From Candidatus Gastranaerophilales bacterium (GTDB lineage: Bacteria; Cyanobacteriota; Vampirovibrionia; Gastranaerophilales; Gastranaerophilaceae): DNA of 39,007 nt. The DNA lies in the NCBI GenBank assembly GCA_947588745.1, contig CANPYW010000019.1, positions 1 through 39,007 on the forward strand, given 5' to 3'. The notes under the pieces were generated by a model. It saw only the letters and a program-made list of their open reading frames with translations. It was not told the origin of the DNA and searched no databases. Below are positions 25,317 through 35,272 of the stretch, piece by piece; positions within the stretch are counted from its first letter, which is position 1, and every line of letters begins with the position of its first letter. Made by a program: the position numbers and the translations under genes.

Positions 25317-25589
25317 ATGTACGAAGACGAAAAGCTTATTTGCGAAGATTGCGGAAGTGAATTTGTATTTACTGCCGGCGAACAAGAATTTTATGCGGCA
25401 AGAGGTCTTGTTAATAAGCCTAAACGCTGTCCAGAATGCAGAAAAAACAGAAGACAAAAAAACAGAAGAAAATTGTATGAAGTTACCTGTTCAAAATGCG
25501 GATGCCAAACTAAAGTTCCTTTTAAACCAATAGAAGGAAAAGAAGTATATTGCAAAGATTGCTATGCAGCCGTTAAAGAAGCTCAGTAA
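25317..25589 (+). CDS. Zinc-ribbon protein (zf-trcl-like) with two CxxC pairs in each half
   Basis: 90 residues behind AAGGAG. The first half has CEDCGSEFVFTAGEQEFY...CPECR, the pattern of the small probable zinc-ribbon family often found as a stand-alone protein. The second half has CSKCGCQTKVPFKP...YCKDCY, the second ribbon often attached to it. A very basic linker (RKNRRQKNRRK) joins them, suggesting nucleic-acid or ribosome contact. The role is unknown. It is monocistronic: own promoter with an overlapping dyad, own terminator. Confidence 0.9.
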   Translation: MYEDEKLICEDCGSEFVFTAGEQEFYAARGLVNKPKRCPECRKNRRQKNRRKLYEVTCSKCGCQTKVPFKPIEGKEVYCKDCYAAVKEAQ

Positions 25590-25603
25590 TTTTTATATAT
25601 TGT

Positions 25604-25638
25604 AAAAAAGGGGAGTTTTAGTAAGCTCCTCTTTTTTT
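25604..25638 (+). terminator. Terminator of the zinc-ribbon gene
   Basis: GGGGAG (25610-25615) pairs with CTCCTC (25626-25631), with one G.T pair, extended by the flanking A6 and T7 runs. Confidence 0.85.
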
Positions 25639-25688
25639 GCGGTTAAAATTGTGATTTAATTATTCTGTAATATTTATTCGGAGTTATT

Positions 25689-26960
25689 ATGAAATCATTA
25701 AAAGTAGGTATTATTGGTTTTGGAACGGTAGGAACGGGAGTATATAAAGTTCTGAAATCTTTTCCAAACATTGAAATTAAAAAAATTGCAGTCAAAGACA
25801 TCAATAAAAAACGTGATATAGAAAATTTTGATTTATCTTTATTAACGGATAATCCTTATGATATAGTTTCCAATCCGGATATTGATGTTGTTATTGAAGT
25901 TGCTGGCGGGGTTAATCCCGTTTATGATATTTTAAAAACCGCAATCCAAAATAAAAAACATATTGTATCTGCAAACAAAGAGCTGCTTGCAAAAAAAGGC
26001 AGCGAGTTGTTTGCTTTGGCTAAAGAAAATAATGTTATTATTCTTTATGAAGCTGCCGTTGCAGGCGGTATTCCCATAATCATGCCTGTTAAAACCATTC
26101 TGAGTGCAAATAAGATTACCAAAATAGCCGCTATTCTTAACGGTACCACGAATTATATTTTGACGAAAATGGCAGAACAAAATCTTTCTTATGATGTGGC
26201 TTTAAAACAGGCTCAAGAGTTAGGCTATGCTGAAACTAATCCGACGGGTGATGTTGAGGGATATGATGCGGCATATAAAATCGCAATTTTATCAACAATA
26301 TCGTTCAATAAAAAAGTTGATATAAACAAAATTTACAGAGAGGGAATTACAAAAATTACCGCTCAGGATATTAAATCCGCAAAGGCTTTAGGATACAGAA
26401 TAAAGCTTATTGCTATGGGACAACTGCTTTCTGACGGAAAAATCGATGTAAGGGTTCATCCCATGCTTGTTGCAAAAAAACATTTGCTTGCAAAAGTTGA
26501 TAATGCGACAAATTCAATTATGCTTTCGGGTTATCCCGTTGGTGATTTGGTATTTACGGGTGCGGGTGCGGGTGCAGAGCCTACTTCAAGCTCAGTAGCC
26601 GGTGATATACTTGTGCTTGCAAGCGAACTTGAAACGACATCAAATCCGCTGCCTCAAACAATATGCCGTCATAATGAAATTGCGGAACAAATTGATATCG
26701 GTGATACTTATAACGAATACTATATTGCAATTAATGCAAGCAATAATCCCGGTACAATCGGTATTATAGGAACTGTTTTCGGCAAACATAACATAAATAT
26801 TTCAACAATAATGCAAAACGGAATTAACAGTGATAATACGGCAGAAATTATTGTAATAACCGAACTCGGTAAAGAATTTGACGTTCAAAATGCTTTAAAA
26901 GAGCTTTTAAAATCGGATGGCATTAATAAAATCGATAATTTATTAAGAGTTATGAACTAG
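25689..26960 (+). CDS. hom: Homoserine dehydrogenase
   Basis: Reduces aspartate semialdehyde to homoserine with NAD(P)H, at the branch to threonine and methionine. 423 residues: Rossmann motif GFGTVGTG (11-18), [11 protein letters not shown] (about 94-104), [11 protein letters not shown] (about 148-158), [23 protein letters not shown] (about 175-197), and a C-terminal ACT domain from about 345 ([20 protein letters not shown]), the usual site for feedback by threonine. CGGAG precedes the ATG. The gene is followed 8 bp later by thrC. Confidence 0.97.
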   Translation: MKSLKVGIIGFGTVGTGVYKVLKSFPNIEIKKIAVKDINKKRDIENFDLSLLTDNPYDIVSNPDIDVVIEVAGGVNPVYDILKTAIQNKKHIVSANKELLAKKGSELFALAKENNVIILYEAAVAGGIPIIMPVKTILSANKITKIAAILNGTTNYILTKMAEQNLSYDVALKQAQELGYAETNPTGDVEGYDAAYKIAILSTISFNKKVDINKIYREGITKITAQDIKSAKALGYRIKLIAMGQLLSDGKIDVRVHPMLVAKKHLLAKVDNATNSIMLSGYPVGDLVFTGAGAGAEPTSSSVAGDILVLASELETTSNPLPQTICRHNEIAEQIDIGDTYNEYYIAINASNNPGTIGIIGTVFGKHNINISTIMQNGINSDNTAEIIVITELGKEFDVQNALKELLKSDGINKIDNLLRVMN

Positions 26961-26968
26961 GAGGATAT

Positions 26969-28036
26969 ATGGAAAAAAATCATTATCAGGGCTTAATTAA
27001 TAAATACAGGCAATATCTGCCGGTTACGGATAAAACTCCGATTGTTACACTTAATGAGGGGAATACTCCTTTAATAAAAGCCGAAAATTTTGCAAAGGCA
27101 ATCGGCTTAAAAGCTGATGTTTATTTCAAATACGAGGGGGCTAATCCGACGGGAAGCTTTAAAGACAGAGGCATGACAATGGCTGTTACAAAAGCAGCGG
27201 AAGATGGTGCTAAAGCTATAATATGTGCTTCTACAGGAAATACAAGTGCCGCTGCTGCAGCTTACGGTGCAAAAGCAGGCATAAAAGTCTTTGTGCTGAT
27301 TCCTGACGGTTATATTGCACTTGGTAAACTTTCTCAGGCAATGATGTACGGTGCCGAAATTATAGCCATTCAGGGAAACTTTGATGAAGCACTCGAAATG
27401 GTAATAAAAATATCCGAAAATTCTCCGATTACGCTGGTAAACTCAATAAATCCGTACAGAATAGAAGGTCAAAAGACGGGAGCATTTGAAATTATTGAAT
27501 CATTGGGAGATGCCCCGGATTATCACTTTATTCCGGTCGGAAATGCTGGTAATATTACAGCATATTTTAAAGGTTATGAAGAATTTTTTGCATTAAAGAA
27601 ATCTTCACACCTGCCAAAAATGATGGGCTATGAGGCTGAAGGTGCAGCAGCCATCGTTCGGGGAGAACGAATTCTTCACCCCGAAACAATTGCAACCGCT
27701 ATAAGAATAGGTAATCCTGCAAGTTGGAAACAGGCAGAGCGTGCAAGAGATTTATCGAAAGGCAAAATTGACTGTGTCAGTGATGATGAAATTATAGAAG
27801 CTTATAAATTGATTGCGTCAACGGAAGGTATACTGGCAGAGCCAGGTTCTGCTGCTTCCGTTGCGGGGTTGATTAAAGCTCACAAGCAAGGACTGGTTAA
27901 TGAAGGTTCCGTTTCCGTTTGTATATTGACGGGTAACGGTTTAAAAGACCCCGACAGTGCAATTAAGTATTCAAAATCCGAGGTTAAAAGGACAAAAGCG
28001 GATTTGAAAGAAATTTTAAAAGTAATGAATATGTAA
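26969..28036 (+). CDS. thrC: Threonine synthase
   Basis: PLP-dependent conversion of O-phosphohomoserine to threonine. 355 residues, the short ThrC class. The PLP lysine is Lys65 in [27 protein letters not shown] (about 89-106) and the phosphate-binding PVGNAGN (about 188-194) are present. The ribosome-binding site AGGAGG is strong. It is co-transcribed with hom; no thrB is present in the window, so homoserine kinase must be encoded elsewhere. Confidence 0.97.
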   Translation: MEKNHYQGLINKYRQYLPVTDKTPIVTLNEGNTPLIKAENFAKAIGLKADVYFKYEGANPTGSFKDRGMTMAVTKAAEDGAKAIICASTGNTSAAAAAYGAKAGIKVFVLIPDGYIALGKLSQAMMYGAEIIAIQGNFDEALEMVIKISENSPITLVNSINPYRIEGQKTGAFEIIESLGDAPDYHFIPVGNAGNITAYFKGYEEFFALKKSSHLPKMMGYEAEGAAAIVRGERILHPETIATAIRIGNPASWKQAERARDLSKGKIDCVSDDEIIEAYKLIASTEGILAEPGSAASVAGLIKAHKQGLVNEGSVSVCILTGNGLKDPDSAIKYSKSEVKRTKADLKEILKVMNM

Positions 28037-28040
28037 TAAA

Positions 28041-28067
28041 AAAGCCGCCTAAAAAGCGGCTTTTTTT
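28041..28067. terminator. Bidirectional terminator between thrC and tyrS
   Basis: AAAGCCGC (28041-28048) pairs with GCGGCTTT (28056-28063), with A and T runs on both sides. It sits between two converging genes. Confidence 0.9.
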
Positions 28068-28068
28068 C

Positions 28069-29280
28069 TTAACAATAAACCTTATGGAATATTTTTTTCC
28101 CTTTTTTAATTTTGACACCTTTATTAAGCATGTCTTTTGTCAATTTATAATCAGATGATGAAATTTTTTGTTCTTCAATACTTATGCCGCCCTGTTGAAT
28201 TAATCTTTTCGCTTCTCCTCTGCTTGCACAAAGTTTACATTCGACAAGTACGTCAAGTATGGATATTTCGTTTTCGTCCGATGAAATTTTTGTTGAGGGC
28301 ATATTTTCATCATCCGAACCCGATACAAACAGTGCTTTTGCTGCTGCTTGTGCTTTTTCCGCTTCATCCGTACCATGAACGAGTGCTGTAAGCTCATAAG
28401 CCAGTATTTCTTTTGCTTTATTAAGTTCCACACCCTGCCATTTTTCCATTTGTTCTATTTGTTCAAGAGGCAGGAAAGTAAGCATTCTTATACATTTTAA
28501 TACATCGGCATCCTCAACATTTCTCCAATATTGATAAAAATCATATACGGAGGTTTTGTTTTTATCCAGCCATACGGCTCCCGAGGCTGTTTTACCCATT
28601 TTTTTGCCCTGAGAATTCATTAATAAAGTAATTGTCATGGAATGAGCATCTCGGCCCGTTTTTTTTCTGATTAAATCAGAACCCGCAAGCATATTCGACC
28701 ATTGGTCATCCCCGCCGAATTGCAAATTGCAGTCATAATGAGAATTCAGGTAATAAAAGTCATAAGCCTGCATTATCATATAGTTGAATTCCAAAAAGCT
28801 TAAACCCTTTTCCATTCTTTGTTTATAGCATTCGGCTCTTAACATATTGTTTACCGAAAAACATGCCCCCACATCTCTTAAAAGTTCGATATAATTCAGT
28901 TTTAGAAGCCAATCGGCATTGTTTACCATAATTGCTTTATCATTGCCGAATTCAATAAAGCGTTCCATTTGCTTTTTAAAACATTCGCAATTATGTTCAA
29001 TTACCTCTTCAGACATCATGGAACGCATATCGCTTCTTCCCGACGGGTCGCCGACATGCCCGGTTCCTCCTCCGATTAGAACAATCGGTTTATTTCCCGC
29101 CATTTGAAGTCTTTTCATTAAACAAAGTGCCATAAAATGACCAACGTGCAAAGAATCTGCAGTCGGGTCAAATCCTATATAAAATTTTGCTTTACCGCCG
29201 TTAATAAGCTCTCTTACTTCCTGTTCATTAGTGATTTGAGCTATTAATTGTCTTTGTTGTAATTCTTCAAATATTTTCAT
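28069..29280 (-). CDS. tyrS: Tyrosyl-tRNA synthetase
   Basis: Charges tRNA-Tyr. 403 residues from ATG at 29280, behind AGAGG. The in-frame codon at 29319 lies upstream of the likely -10 box and has no ribosome-binding site, so it is rejected. Class I signatures: HVGH (45-48) for HIGH and KMGKT (227-231) for KMSKS; YIGFDPTADSLH (34-45), QFGGDDQWSNMLAG (187-200). A C-terminal S4 RNA-binding domain runs from about 340 (CKLCASRGEAKRLIQQGGISI). No T-box leader is possible, since the leader is only about 25 nt. Confidence 0.97.
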   Translation of the reverse strand: MKIFEELQQRQLIAQITNEQEVRELINGGKAKFYIGFDPTADSLHVGHFMALCLMKRLQMAGNKPIVLIGGGTGHVGDPSGRSDMRSMMSEEVIEHNCECFKKQMERFIEFGNDKAIMVNNADWLLKLNYIELLRDVGACFSVNNMLRAECYKQRMEKGLSFLEFNYMIMQAYDFYYLNSHYDCNLQFGGDDQWSNMLAGSDLIRKKTGRDAHSMTITLLMNSQGKKMGKTASGAVWLDKNKTSVYDFYQYWRNVEDADVLKCIRMLTFLPLEQIEQMEKWQGVELNKAKEILAYELTALVHGTDEAEKAQAAAKALFVSGSDDENMPSTKISSDENEISILDVLVECKLCASRGEAKRLIQQGGISIEEQKISSSDYKLTKDMLNKGVKIKKGKKIFHKVYC

Positions 29281-29310
29281 TTTTACCTCTTTTAACATCA
29301 AACTAAGCCA

Positions 29311-29316
29311 ATTATA
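29311..29316 (-). promoter_or_regulatory. -10 box of tyrS
   Basis: A perfect TATAAT on the minus strand. The -35 region overlaps the preceding terminator and matches consensus poorly. A start near 29304 gives a short leader and supports the tyrS start at 29280. Confidence 0.5.
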
Positions 29317-29321
29317 CATAA

Positions 29322-29352
29322 AAAAAGGGAACTTAAAAATAAGTTCCTTTTT
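29322..29352. terminator. Terminator of the GltD-type gene
   Basis: GGAACTTA (29328-29335) is perfectly inverted at 29340-29347 with a 4-nt loop. T runs exist on both strands; it ends the minus-strand oxidoreductase gene. Confidence 0.85.
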
Positions 29353-29376
29353 AGCTTTTCACTTTACTGTTTGGAA

Positions 29377-30750
29377 TTAAAGTTTAGCTAAATATTCATT
29401 TATAGCTTTTGCGGCACGTTTTCCTGCCCCCATGGCATTAATAGCCGTAGATGAACCGGTGGGTGCAACATCTCCGCCGGCAAATACGCCGTCAACGGAG
29501 GTTTTACCAGTTTCCGCATCAATAATAATATAACCTTTCGGATTTGTTTCTAAATTCATGTTTTCTCTTAACATAGAAGCCTGAATTGTCGGATTTGGGC
29601 CTGTTCCTAATGCAACTACTACGGTATCAACATCCAAATCAACCGTTTTCCCCGTAGGAACAGGTTTTCTTCTTCCCGATTCATCGGCTTCGCCGAGTTC
29701 CATAATCTCAAATTGCATACCGTTAACATAACCGTCTTTGTTATATATTTCTTTAGGTGCGTGTAAGAATTTAAAGATAACGCCTTCTTCTTTTGCGTGG
29801 CGAATTTCTTCAAGTCTTGCGGGTAATTCCGCTTCTGTTCTTCTGTATACGATATAAACCTCTTTAAATCCTATTCTTACGGCTACTCTTGCAGCATCCA
29901 TGGCAACATTTCCGCCGCCGATTATTGCTGCTTTTTCGCCTATCCTTATAGGTGTAGCGGTTTCATCCAGGTTAGCCTGCATTAAGTTAACTCTTGTTAA
30001 AAATTCGTTTGCGGAATAAACACCGTTTAAGTTTTCGCCGGGAACACCCATCATTTTGGGTAAACCTGCACCCGAACCTATTACAACCGCATCAAATCCG
30101 TCTTCTTTTAATTGCTTTATGGTAATTGATTTACCCACTACCACGTTTGTTTGGAATTTAACGCCCATTTCTTTTAAGTTGGAAATTTCTTTATCGAGAA
30201 AAGTTCTGGGTAAACGGAAAGGAGGAATGCCGTATCTCAGTACCCCGCCCAGTTTATGAAGTGCTTCAAAAACAACAACTTCGTGTCCTGCTTTTCTCAG
30301 GTCGGCAGCAGCTGTAATACCCGCACATCCGGAACCGATTATAGCTACTTTTTTACCCGTAGGTACTATTTTACCTACTTTTAAAGCCGTAGCGTCACCT
30401 ACGTAACGTTCCAAAGCTCCGATTGCTATTGGTTCGGATTTAATTCCCAAAACGCATTTCCCTTCGCATTGACGTTCCTGAGGGCAAACACGTCCGCATA
30501 CGGAGGGTAATAAACTTGATTCTCTGATTATATCGCCTGCTTTTTCGATATTTCCTTCTTTAACTTCGTGAATAAATGCCGGAATATTAATATTTACCGG
30601 ACAACCCTGAACGCATCTGGGGTTTTTACATCCCAAGCAGCGGCTTGCTTCTAATTTTGCCTGTTCATCCGTCAGATTGGATTCAACGGCATCAAAATTA
30701 GTACGTCTTAACATAGGGTCTTGTTCGTGTTGTCTTTGTCTTACTGCCAT
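29377..30750 (-). CDS. GltD-type NADPH oxidoreductase (glutamate synthase small subunit family)
   Basis: 457 residues. It moves electrons between NAD(P)H and iron-sulfur partners via FAD. The N-terminal domain has two cysteine sets (38, 41, 46, 50 and 85, 89, 95, 99) for [4Fe-4S]; FAD-binding GSGCAG at 139-144; the second dinucleotide motif AIIGGGNVAMDAAR (about 273-286) with the following YRR, typical of NADPH preference; GVFAGGDVAPTGSSTAINAMGAGKRAA near the end. Family members include GltD/GltA-type glutamate synthase subunits and the NfnL subunit of bifurcating transhydrogenase. Neither a large GltB nor an NfnS gene is adjacent, so the exact partner is open. It is monocistronic, with its own terminator. 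Confidence 0.9.
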   Translation of the reverse strand: MAVRQRQHEQDPMLRRTNFDAVESNLTDEQAKLEASRCLGCKNPRCVQGCPVNINIPAFIHEVKEGNIEKAGDIIRESSLLPSVCGRVCPQERQCEGKCVLGIKSEPIAIGALERYVGDATALKVGKIVPTGKKVAIIGSGCAGITAAADLRKAGHEVVVFEALHKLGGVLRYGIPPFRLPRTFLDKEISNLKEMGVKFQTNVVVGKSITIKQLKEDGFDAVVIGSGAGLPKMMGVPGENLNGVYSANEFLTRVNLMQANLDETATPIRIGEKAAIIGGGNVAMDAARVAVRIGFKEVYIVYRRTEAELPARLEEIRHAKEEGVIFKFLHAPKEIYNKDGYVNGMQFEIMELGEADESGRRKPVPTGKTVDLDVDTVVVALGTGPNPTIQASMLRENMNLETNPKGYIIIDAETGKTSVDGVFAGGDVAPTGSSTAINAMGAGKRAAKAINEYLAKL

Positions 30751-30928
30751 ATTTTTATCCTTTTTATTAACCTTATATAAATAAATTATACTATAACTAT
30801 CTTACTATTTTGATTATATCATTGATATTTTCAAAAATTAATATTTAAAAAAATTTTATTTTTGAAAAGATAAAAACTTTTAATTAAATGCAAAGTAAAT
30901 TATAATTATTTTTATTTAAGGAGAGTTT

Positions 30929-32107
30929 ATGAACATAAATCAAAATTATTTGAAGCTTGAAGACAGCTATTTATTTTCGACGATTGCCAAAAAAGTTGCG
31001 GAATTTACTGCAAAAAATCCGCATGCTAGTCTTATAAAACTGGGAATAGGTGATGTTACGCTTCCGTTAGCTCCTGTAGTTATCGAGGCTATTAAGCATG
31101 CTGCAGATGAAATGGGTAAACAAGAAACATTTAAAGGCTATGGGCCGGAGCAAGGCTATGCTTTTTTAAGAGAAGCCATTCAAAAATACTACATGCGTAA
31201 AAATGTAGAGCTTATGGCCGATGAAATTTTTATATCGGACGGTGCAAAAAGTGATTTGGGTAATATTCTTGATATATTCGGGCTTGACAATACGGTTCTT
31301 ATTCCTGACCCTGTTTATCCTGTTTATGTTGATACAAATGTAATGGCAGGAAGAAAGATTGTTTTTATTGATGCAAATCGACAAAATGAATTTTTACCGT
31401 TGCCTGATGACAATATAAAATGTGATATTATTTATATTTGCTCGCCCAATAATCCTACCGGTGCTGTATATTCCAAAGACGGATTAAAAAAATGGGTTGA
31501 TTATGCCTTAAAAAATAATTCCGTCATTCTTTTTGATGCCGCTTATGAGTGTTTTATTAAATCTAAAGAGCTTCCTAACAGCATTTATGAAATCGACGGT
31601 GCTAAAAATTGTGCGATTGAGTTTTGTTCATTATCAAAAACCGCAGGATTTACCGGAACAAGATGCGGGTATACGATTGTTCCGAAACAGCTTGTTAAAC
31701 AGGGTGCTTCTTTAAATAAATTTTGGGTCAGACGTCAGACTACAAAATTTAACGGAGTTCCTTATATCGTTCAAAAAGCTGCGGAAGCTGTTTTTACGGA
31801 AAAAGGACAAGAGCAAATCAAAGCAAATATTACCTATTACAGTGAAAATGCAAAAATCATTTCGGATACGATGGATAGAAAAGGAATTTGGTATACGGGC
31901 GGAAAACATTCGCCTTATATATGGCTTAAATGCCCTAATAACATGTCATCTTGGGATTTCTTCGACTATTTGTTAAATAATATTGCAGTCGTCGGAACTC
32001 CGGGTGCCGGGTTTGGCAAGAACGGCGAGGGATATTTCAGGTTAACTTCTTTCGGTAACAGAGAAAAAACACTCGAAGCCATGGAACGATTTTCCAAATT
32101 GTTTTAA
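30929..32107 (+). CDS. dapL: LL-diaminopimelate aminotransferase
   Basis: Converts tetrahydrodipicolinate directly to LL-DAP with glutamate as amino donor, bypassing the acylated dap route; the product feeds peptidoglycan and lysine. 392 residues, class I/II aminotransferase fold. KLGIGDVTLPLAPVV (37-51), FKGYGPEQGYAFLREAI (68-84), SPNNPTGAVYS (172-182), and the PLP lysine Lys237 in SLSKTAGFTGTRCGY are close to the cyanobacterial/chlamydial/plant DapL pattern. A ribosome-binding site (AAGGAGAG) is present and a TATAAT at 30901-30906 may be its -10 box. This route is one of the better clues to the lineage. Confidence 0.95.
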   Translation: MNINQNYLKLEDSYLFSTIAKKVAEFTAKNPHASLIKLGIGDVTLPLAPVVIEAIKHAADEMGKQETFKGYGPEQGYAFLREAIQKYYMRKNVELMADEIFISDGAKSDLGNILDIFGLDNTVLIPDPVYPVYVDTNVMAGRKIVFIDANRQNEFLPLPDDNIKCDIIYICSPNNPTGAVYSKDGLKKWVDYALKNNSVILFDAAYECFIKSKELPNSIYEIDGAKNCAIEFCSLSKTAGFTGTRCGYTIVPKQLVKQGASLNKFWVRRQTTKFNGVPYIVQKAAEAVFTEKGQEQIKANITYYSENAKIISDTMDRKGIWYTGGKHSPYIWLKCPNNMSSWDFFDYLLNNIAVVGTPGAGFGKNGEGYFRLTSFGNREKTLEAMERFSKLF

Positions 32108-32127
32108 AAATTTCGGATTAATTTTAT

Positions 32128-32155
32128 GAAGCATATTTTAATATGCTTCTTTTTT
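32128..32155 (+). terminator. Terminator of dapL
   Basis: GAAGCATATT (32128-32137) is exactly inverted at 32140-32149, followed by T6. Confidence 0.88.
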
Positions 32156-32325
32156 ATATTTAAAATCCGATTTACGCTAAAATGCCGTTTGAATTTATTT
32201 TGATTTATCGAAATCATTTTACGGCTATGTAACACTTTGTAAGTCTGAAGTCCTATTCTCTTGTAGTTCGGGCATGTTTTTTGTATCCTTGAAAGGAATT
32301 GATTTTTTGGAGAGTGAGTTAAAGT

Positions 32326-33855
32326 ATGAGAAACCTTAAAATATTATGCAGTTTGCTTTTAATGTTTTTTTGTACGCAAAGTGCGAATGCGATGGGAATA
32401 GATGAAACCATAGAAAAATACTTTGCTCCCTTTTCCGATAAATTCTCCGAGGTTATATTTGCTCCCGTTGAAATATTGGGAGCTCAAGTGCCTGTTTTGA
32501 TTTTCCTTATGATAGCCGCAAGTATTTTTTGTACATTCTATTTAAGATGTATAGGAATATGGGGTTTTAAGCACTCTTTATTTCAAATTTTTCACAAAAA
32601 AGATAACTCCGGGCATGATGGTGAAGTATCTTCATTTGGAGCATTGGCAACGGCATTATCGGGGACTATAGGACTGGGTAATATAGCAGGTGTTGCAATT
32701 GCTATTTCTATAGGCGGCCCGGGTGCAATGTTTTGGATGTGCTGCGGTGCAATATTCGGTATGGCACTCAAATTTTGCGAGGTTACGTTGTCTTTAAAGT
32801 ACAGAAGATGCAATACTGACGGAACGGTATCGGGCGGGCCCATGTTCTATATTGAAAGAGGGTTTGCACAAAAAGGATATCATAAGCTCGGTAAAACTCT
32901 TGCTTATATTTTCGCTTTGGCATGCCTTCCGGGTACTGTCGGCGGGGGCTGTATGCTTCAGACAAATCAGGCGGCACAGCAGTTTATTGTTATAACAGGC
33001 GGGGAAAACAGCTTTTTTGCTTCTCAAAGCTGGGTATTCGGTCTGATTGTGGCTGTTATTGTAGGTCTTGTTATTGTTGGCGGGATTAAAAGCATAGCAA
33101 ATGTAACATCAAAAGTTGTTCCGATTATGTGTCTTGTTTATCTCTTTTCGTGCATAATAATCATTTTGACACATTTTACATTGATACCCCACGCAATTTA
33201 TACAATACTTAAAGAAGCTTTCTTCCCGAATGCCGTAGCCGGAGGGATGATTGGTTCGGTTATTATAGGTTTAAGACGTTCAATACAATCCAATGAAGCG
33301 GGTATCGGTTCATCACCCATAGCTTATGCCGCAGTTAAAACAAATGAACCCGTTTCACAAGGTTTTGTATCCATGATAGAACCGTTTCTTGATACGGTTA
33401 TTGTGTGTTCAATGACTGCTTTTGTAATAGTATTAACGGGAACATATAAAAATTATACGGACGGAATTTCGGGTGTTGAACTTACTTCCGCAGCATTTCA
33501 AAGTGTAATGCCTTTCTTTCCGTACATTTTAGCTCTTGTAATTATTTTATTCGCTCTTTCAACCATTCTTTCCTGGGCATATTACGGTCAAAAAGCGTGG
33601 ACTTTTTTGGTCGGGGAGGGAAATAAACGTGTCAAATTTTACCAGATTGTATTTTGTATATTTATAATTATAGGTTCTTCCATGAATATTAAAAGCGTAA
33701 TAGACTTTACCGATGCAACTTATCTTGTTATGGCGGCACCTAATTTACTTGCTGTTTTTGTGCTTATAAAGGATATAAAAAGAGAACTTATTGACTACTG
33801 CAAAAGACATGATTTGATTTTCAAACTCAATAAAGCATGGTTTAAAGATGAGTAA
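32326..33855 (+). CDS. Sodium:alanine/glycine symporter (AgcS family)
   Basis: 509 residues, inner-membrane carrier importing small neutral amino acids with sodium. The conserved blocks GTIGLGNIAGVAIAI, GGPGAMFWM, CEVTLSLKYR, DGTVSGGPMFYIERG, GIKSIANVTSKVVPIMC, RRSIQSNEAGIGSSPIAYAA and LSWAYYGQKAW are all there. Unusually, the N-terminus (1-23, ending SANA) looks like a cleavable signal peptide before the first true helix. The stop overlaps the start of the next permease by 8 bp, so the two transporters are co-expressed. The 218-bp leader contains GGAGAG but no glycine riboswitch core. Confidence 0.95.
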   Translation: MRNLKILCSLLLMFFCTQSANAMGIDETIEKYFAPFSDKFSEVIFAPVEILGAQVPVLIFLMIAASIFCTFYLRCIGIWGFKHSLFQIFHKKDNSGHDGEVSSFGALATALSGTIGLGNIAGVAIAISIGGPGAMFWMCCGAIFGMALKFCEVTLSLKYRRCNTDGTVSGGPMFYIERGFAQKGYHKLGKTLAYIFALACLPGTVGGGCMLQTNQAAQQFIVITGGENSFFASQSWVFGLIVAVIVGLVIVGGIKSIANVTSKVVPIMCLVYLFSCIIIILTHFTLIPHAIYTILKEAFFPNAVAGGMIGSVIIGLRRSIQSNEAGIGSSPIAYAAVKTNEPVSQGFVSMIEPFLDTVIVCSMTAFVIVLTGTYKNYTDGISGVELTSAAFQSVMPFFPYILALVIILFALSTILSWAYYGQKAWTFLVGEGNKRVKFYQIVFCIFIIIGSSMNIKSVIDFTDATYLVMAAPNLLAVFVLIKDIKRELIDYCKRHDLIFKLNKAWFKDE

Positions 33856-35218
33856 TGATTTAAAAAGAACATTAAATTTAAAAGATTCCATATCCGTTGT
33901 TGTCGGTTCAATGATAGGCTGCGGGATTTTTATTGTGACGGCGGATATTTCAAGACAGGTACAATCCGCAAGTTTAGTGTTATTGGTATGGTTTATTGCG
34001 GGTATATTCTCTTTAGCCGGTGCAATTGCTTATTCAGAACCGGTTTTGAACATAAAAGATGACGGCGGTCAATATATATTTTTAAAAAAAATGTTTAATG
34101 ACTTAACTGCGTTTTTATACGGCTGGTCGCTTTTGCTTGTTATACAAACAGCAACTATCGGTGCTGTTTGTATTGCTGTGGGTAAATTTTTAGGTATTTT
34201 ATTCCCGAAAATAAGTTCCGGACTGTTTTTGGTTAACTTGCCTTATTTTCATATTTCAACTCAGCAGCTCTGTGCTCTTTGTGTATGCTTAGTTCTTACT
34301 TATATTAACTCAAAAGGTATAAAATACGGGGTTATAACTCAAAATATTTTTACGGTAACAAAGGTTTTATCAATTGTAGGCATAATTGTTTTCGGTATAT
34401 TTTTAGGCTGTAATTTGGAAACGATTAATGCTAATTTTTCAAATGCTTTAAGTTTGAGTAATTTTTCGTTCTCCGAGCTTGAAATTATTGCTGCTGCAAC
34501 TGTAGGTGCAATTTTTGCGATGGTAACGTGGAATAATATTACGTTTATTTCCGCAGAGGTAAAAGACCCCGAAAAAAACATTCCGCTTGCTTTGTTTTGG
34601 GGTGTAATAATAGTTATGGTTCTTTACCTGTTAATTAATATGCTGTATGTATTTTCAATTCCCACAGAGCAAATACAAAATTCACCGGAGGATATTGTTG
34701 CAGTCGTTCTAATGCAAAAGATTACGGGCAGTGCGGGTAAGATAATTATTGCTTTAATTATAATGATATCTGCCTTAGGAAGTGCAAACGGGCTGATTAT
34801 GACAGGGGCAAGAGTTTATTATCAAATGGCAAAAGACAGATTATTATTCAGAAGTCTTGCATTAATAAACCGAAAAACAAAAGTGCCGGTTAATTCGCTT
34901 TGGCTGCAATGTTTATGGTCTTGCGGTTTTATACTATTTTGCGGCAATTACAGCGAATTATTGGATTATGTAATATATGCGGCATTAATTTTTTACGTGT
35001 TGACCGTAATTGGTATTTTTGTTTACAGAATACGATATAAAGATATTGTTCAAAGCAGAGTTAATAATCTATATGGTGTATTTTTTATTATAATCGGGAG
35101 TTTTATAATTTATTCGCTGACAATTCATAAATTTGCAAATTCAATGAAAACGCTTATTATAATTGCATCCGGAATTCCGATTTATTTAATTTGGAAAAAA
35201 TTAAAAATAAAAACGTAA
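33848..35218 (+). CDS. APC-superfamily amino acid permease
   Basis: 456 residues, about 12 membrane helices. The N-terminus LKDSISVVVGSMIGCGIFIVTADISRQV matches the APC helix 1 motif GxxIGxGIF; the segment GAIFAMVTWNNITFISAEVKDPEKNIPLAL is the equivalent of the conserved SYxGWDxxxxxAEEVKNPxRNIPRAI block, and TGARVYYQMAKDRLLFRSLALINRKTKVPVNSLWLQ is a typical LAT/APC loop. It starts inside the last codons of the AgcS gene (8-bp overlap). The substrate is not readable; LAT-type exchangers are the closest visual match. Confidence 0.92.
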   Translation: MSNDLKRTLNLKDSISVVVGSMIGCGIFIVTADISRQVQSASLVLLVWFIAGIFSLAGAIAYSEPVLNIKDDGGQYIFLKKMFNDLTAFLYGWSLLLVIQTATIGAVCIAVGKFLGILFPKISSGLFLVNLPYFHISTQQLCALCVCLVLTYINSKGIKYGVITQNIFTVTKVLSIVGIIVFGIFLGCNLETINANFSNALSLSNFSFSELEIIAAATVGAIFAMVTWNNITFISAEVKDPEKNIPLALFWGVIIVMVLYLLINMLYVFSIPTEQIQNSPEDIVAVVLMQKITGSAGKIIIALIIMISALGSANGLIMTGARVYYQMAKDRLLFRSLALINRKTKVPVNSLWLQCLWSCGFILFCGNYSELLDYVIYAALIFYVLTVIGIFVYRIRYKDIVQSRVNNLYGVFFIIIGSFIIYSLTIHKFANSMKTLIIIASGIPIYLIWKKLKIKT

Positions 35219-35220
35219 TC

Positions 35221-35249
35221 TTGTGCAAATTCGAATAAAAATGTATCAT
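35221..35249 (+). promoter_or_regulatory. Candidate promoter of pilT
   Basis: TTGTGC at 35221-35226, a 17-bp spacer, TATCAT at 35244-35249. The expected start near 35256 leaves a 17-nt leader with AAGGAG. Confidence 0.45.
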
Positions 35250-35272
35250 ATTCTTATTAAGGAGAATAAAGT

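Noticed and set aside
29281-29376. T-box leader for tyrS
   Set aside because: The -10 box at 29311-29316 leaves only about 25 nt of leader, and no specifier or T-box sequence exists.
32108-32325. Glycine riboswitch upstream of the AgcS symporter
   Set aside because: AgcS genes often carry one and GGAGAG appears near 32310, but the conserved GCCGAAGG-type core and paired aptamer are absent; GGAGAG there is the ribosome-binding site region.
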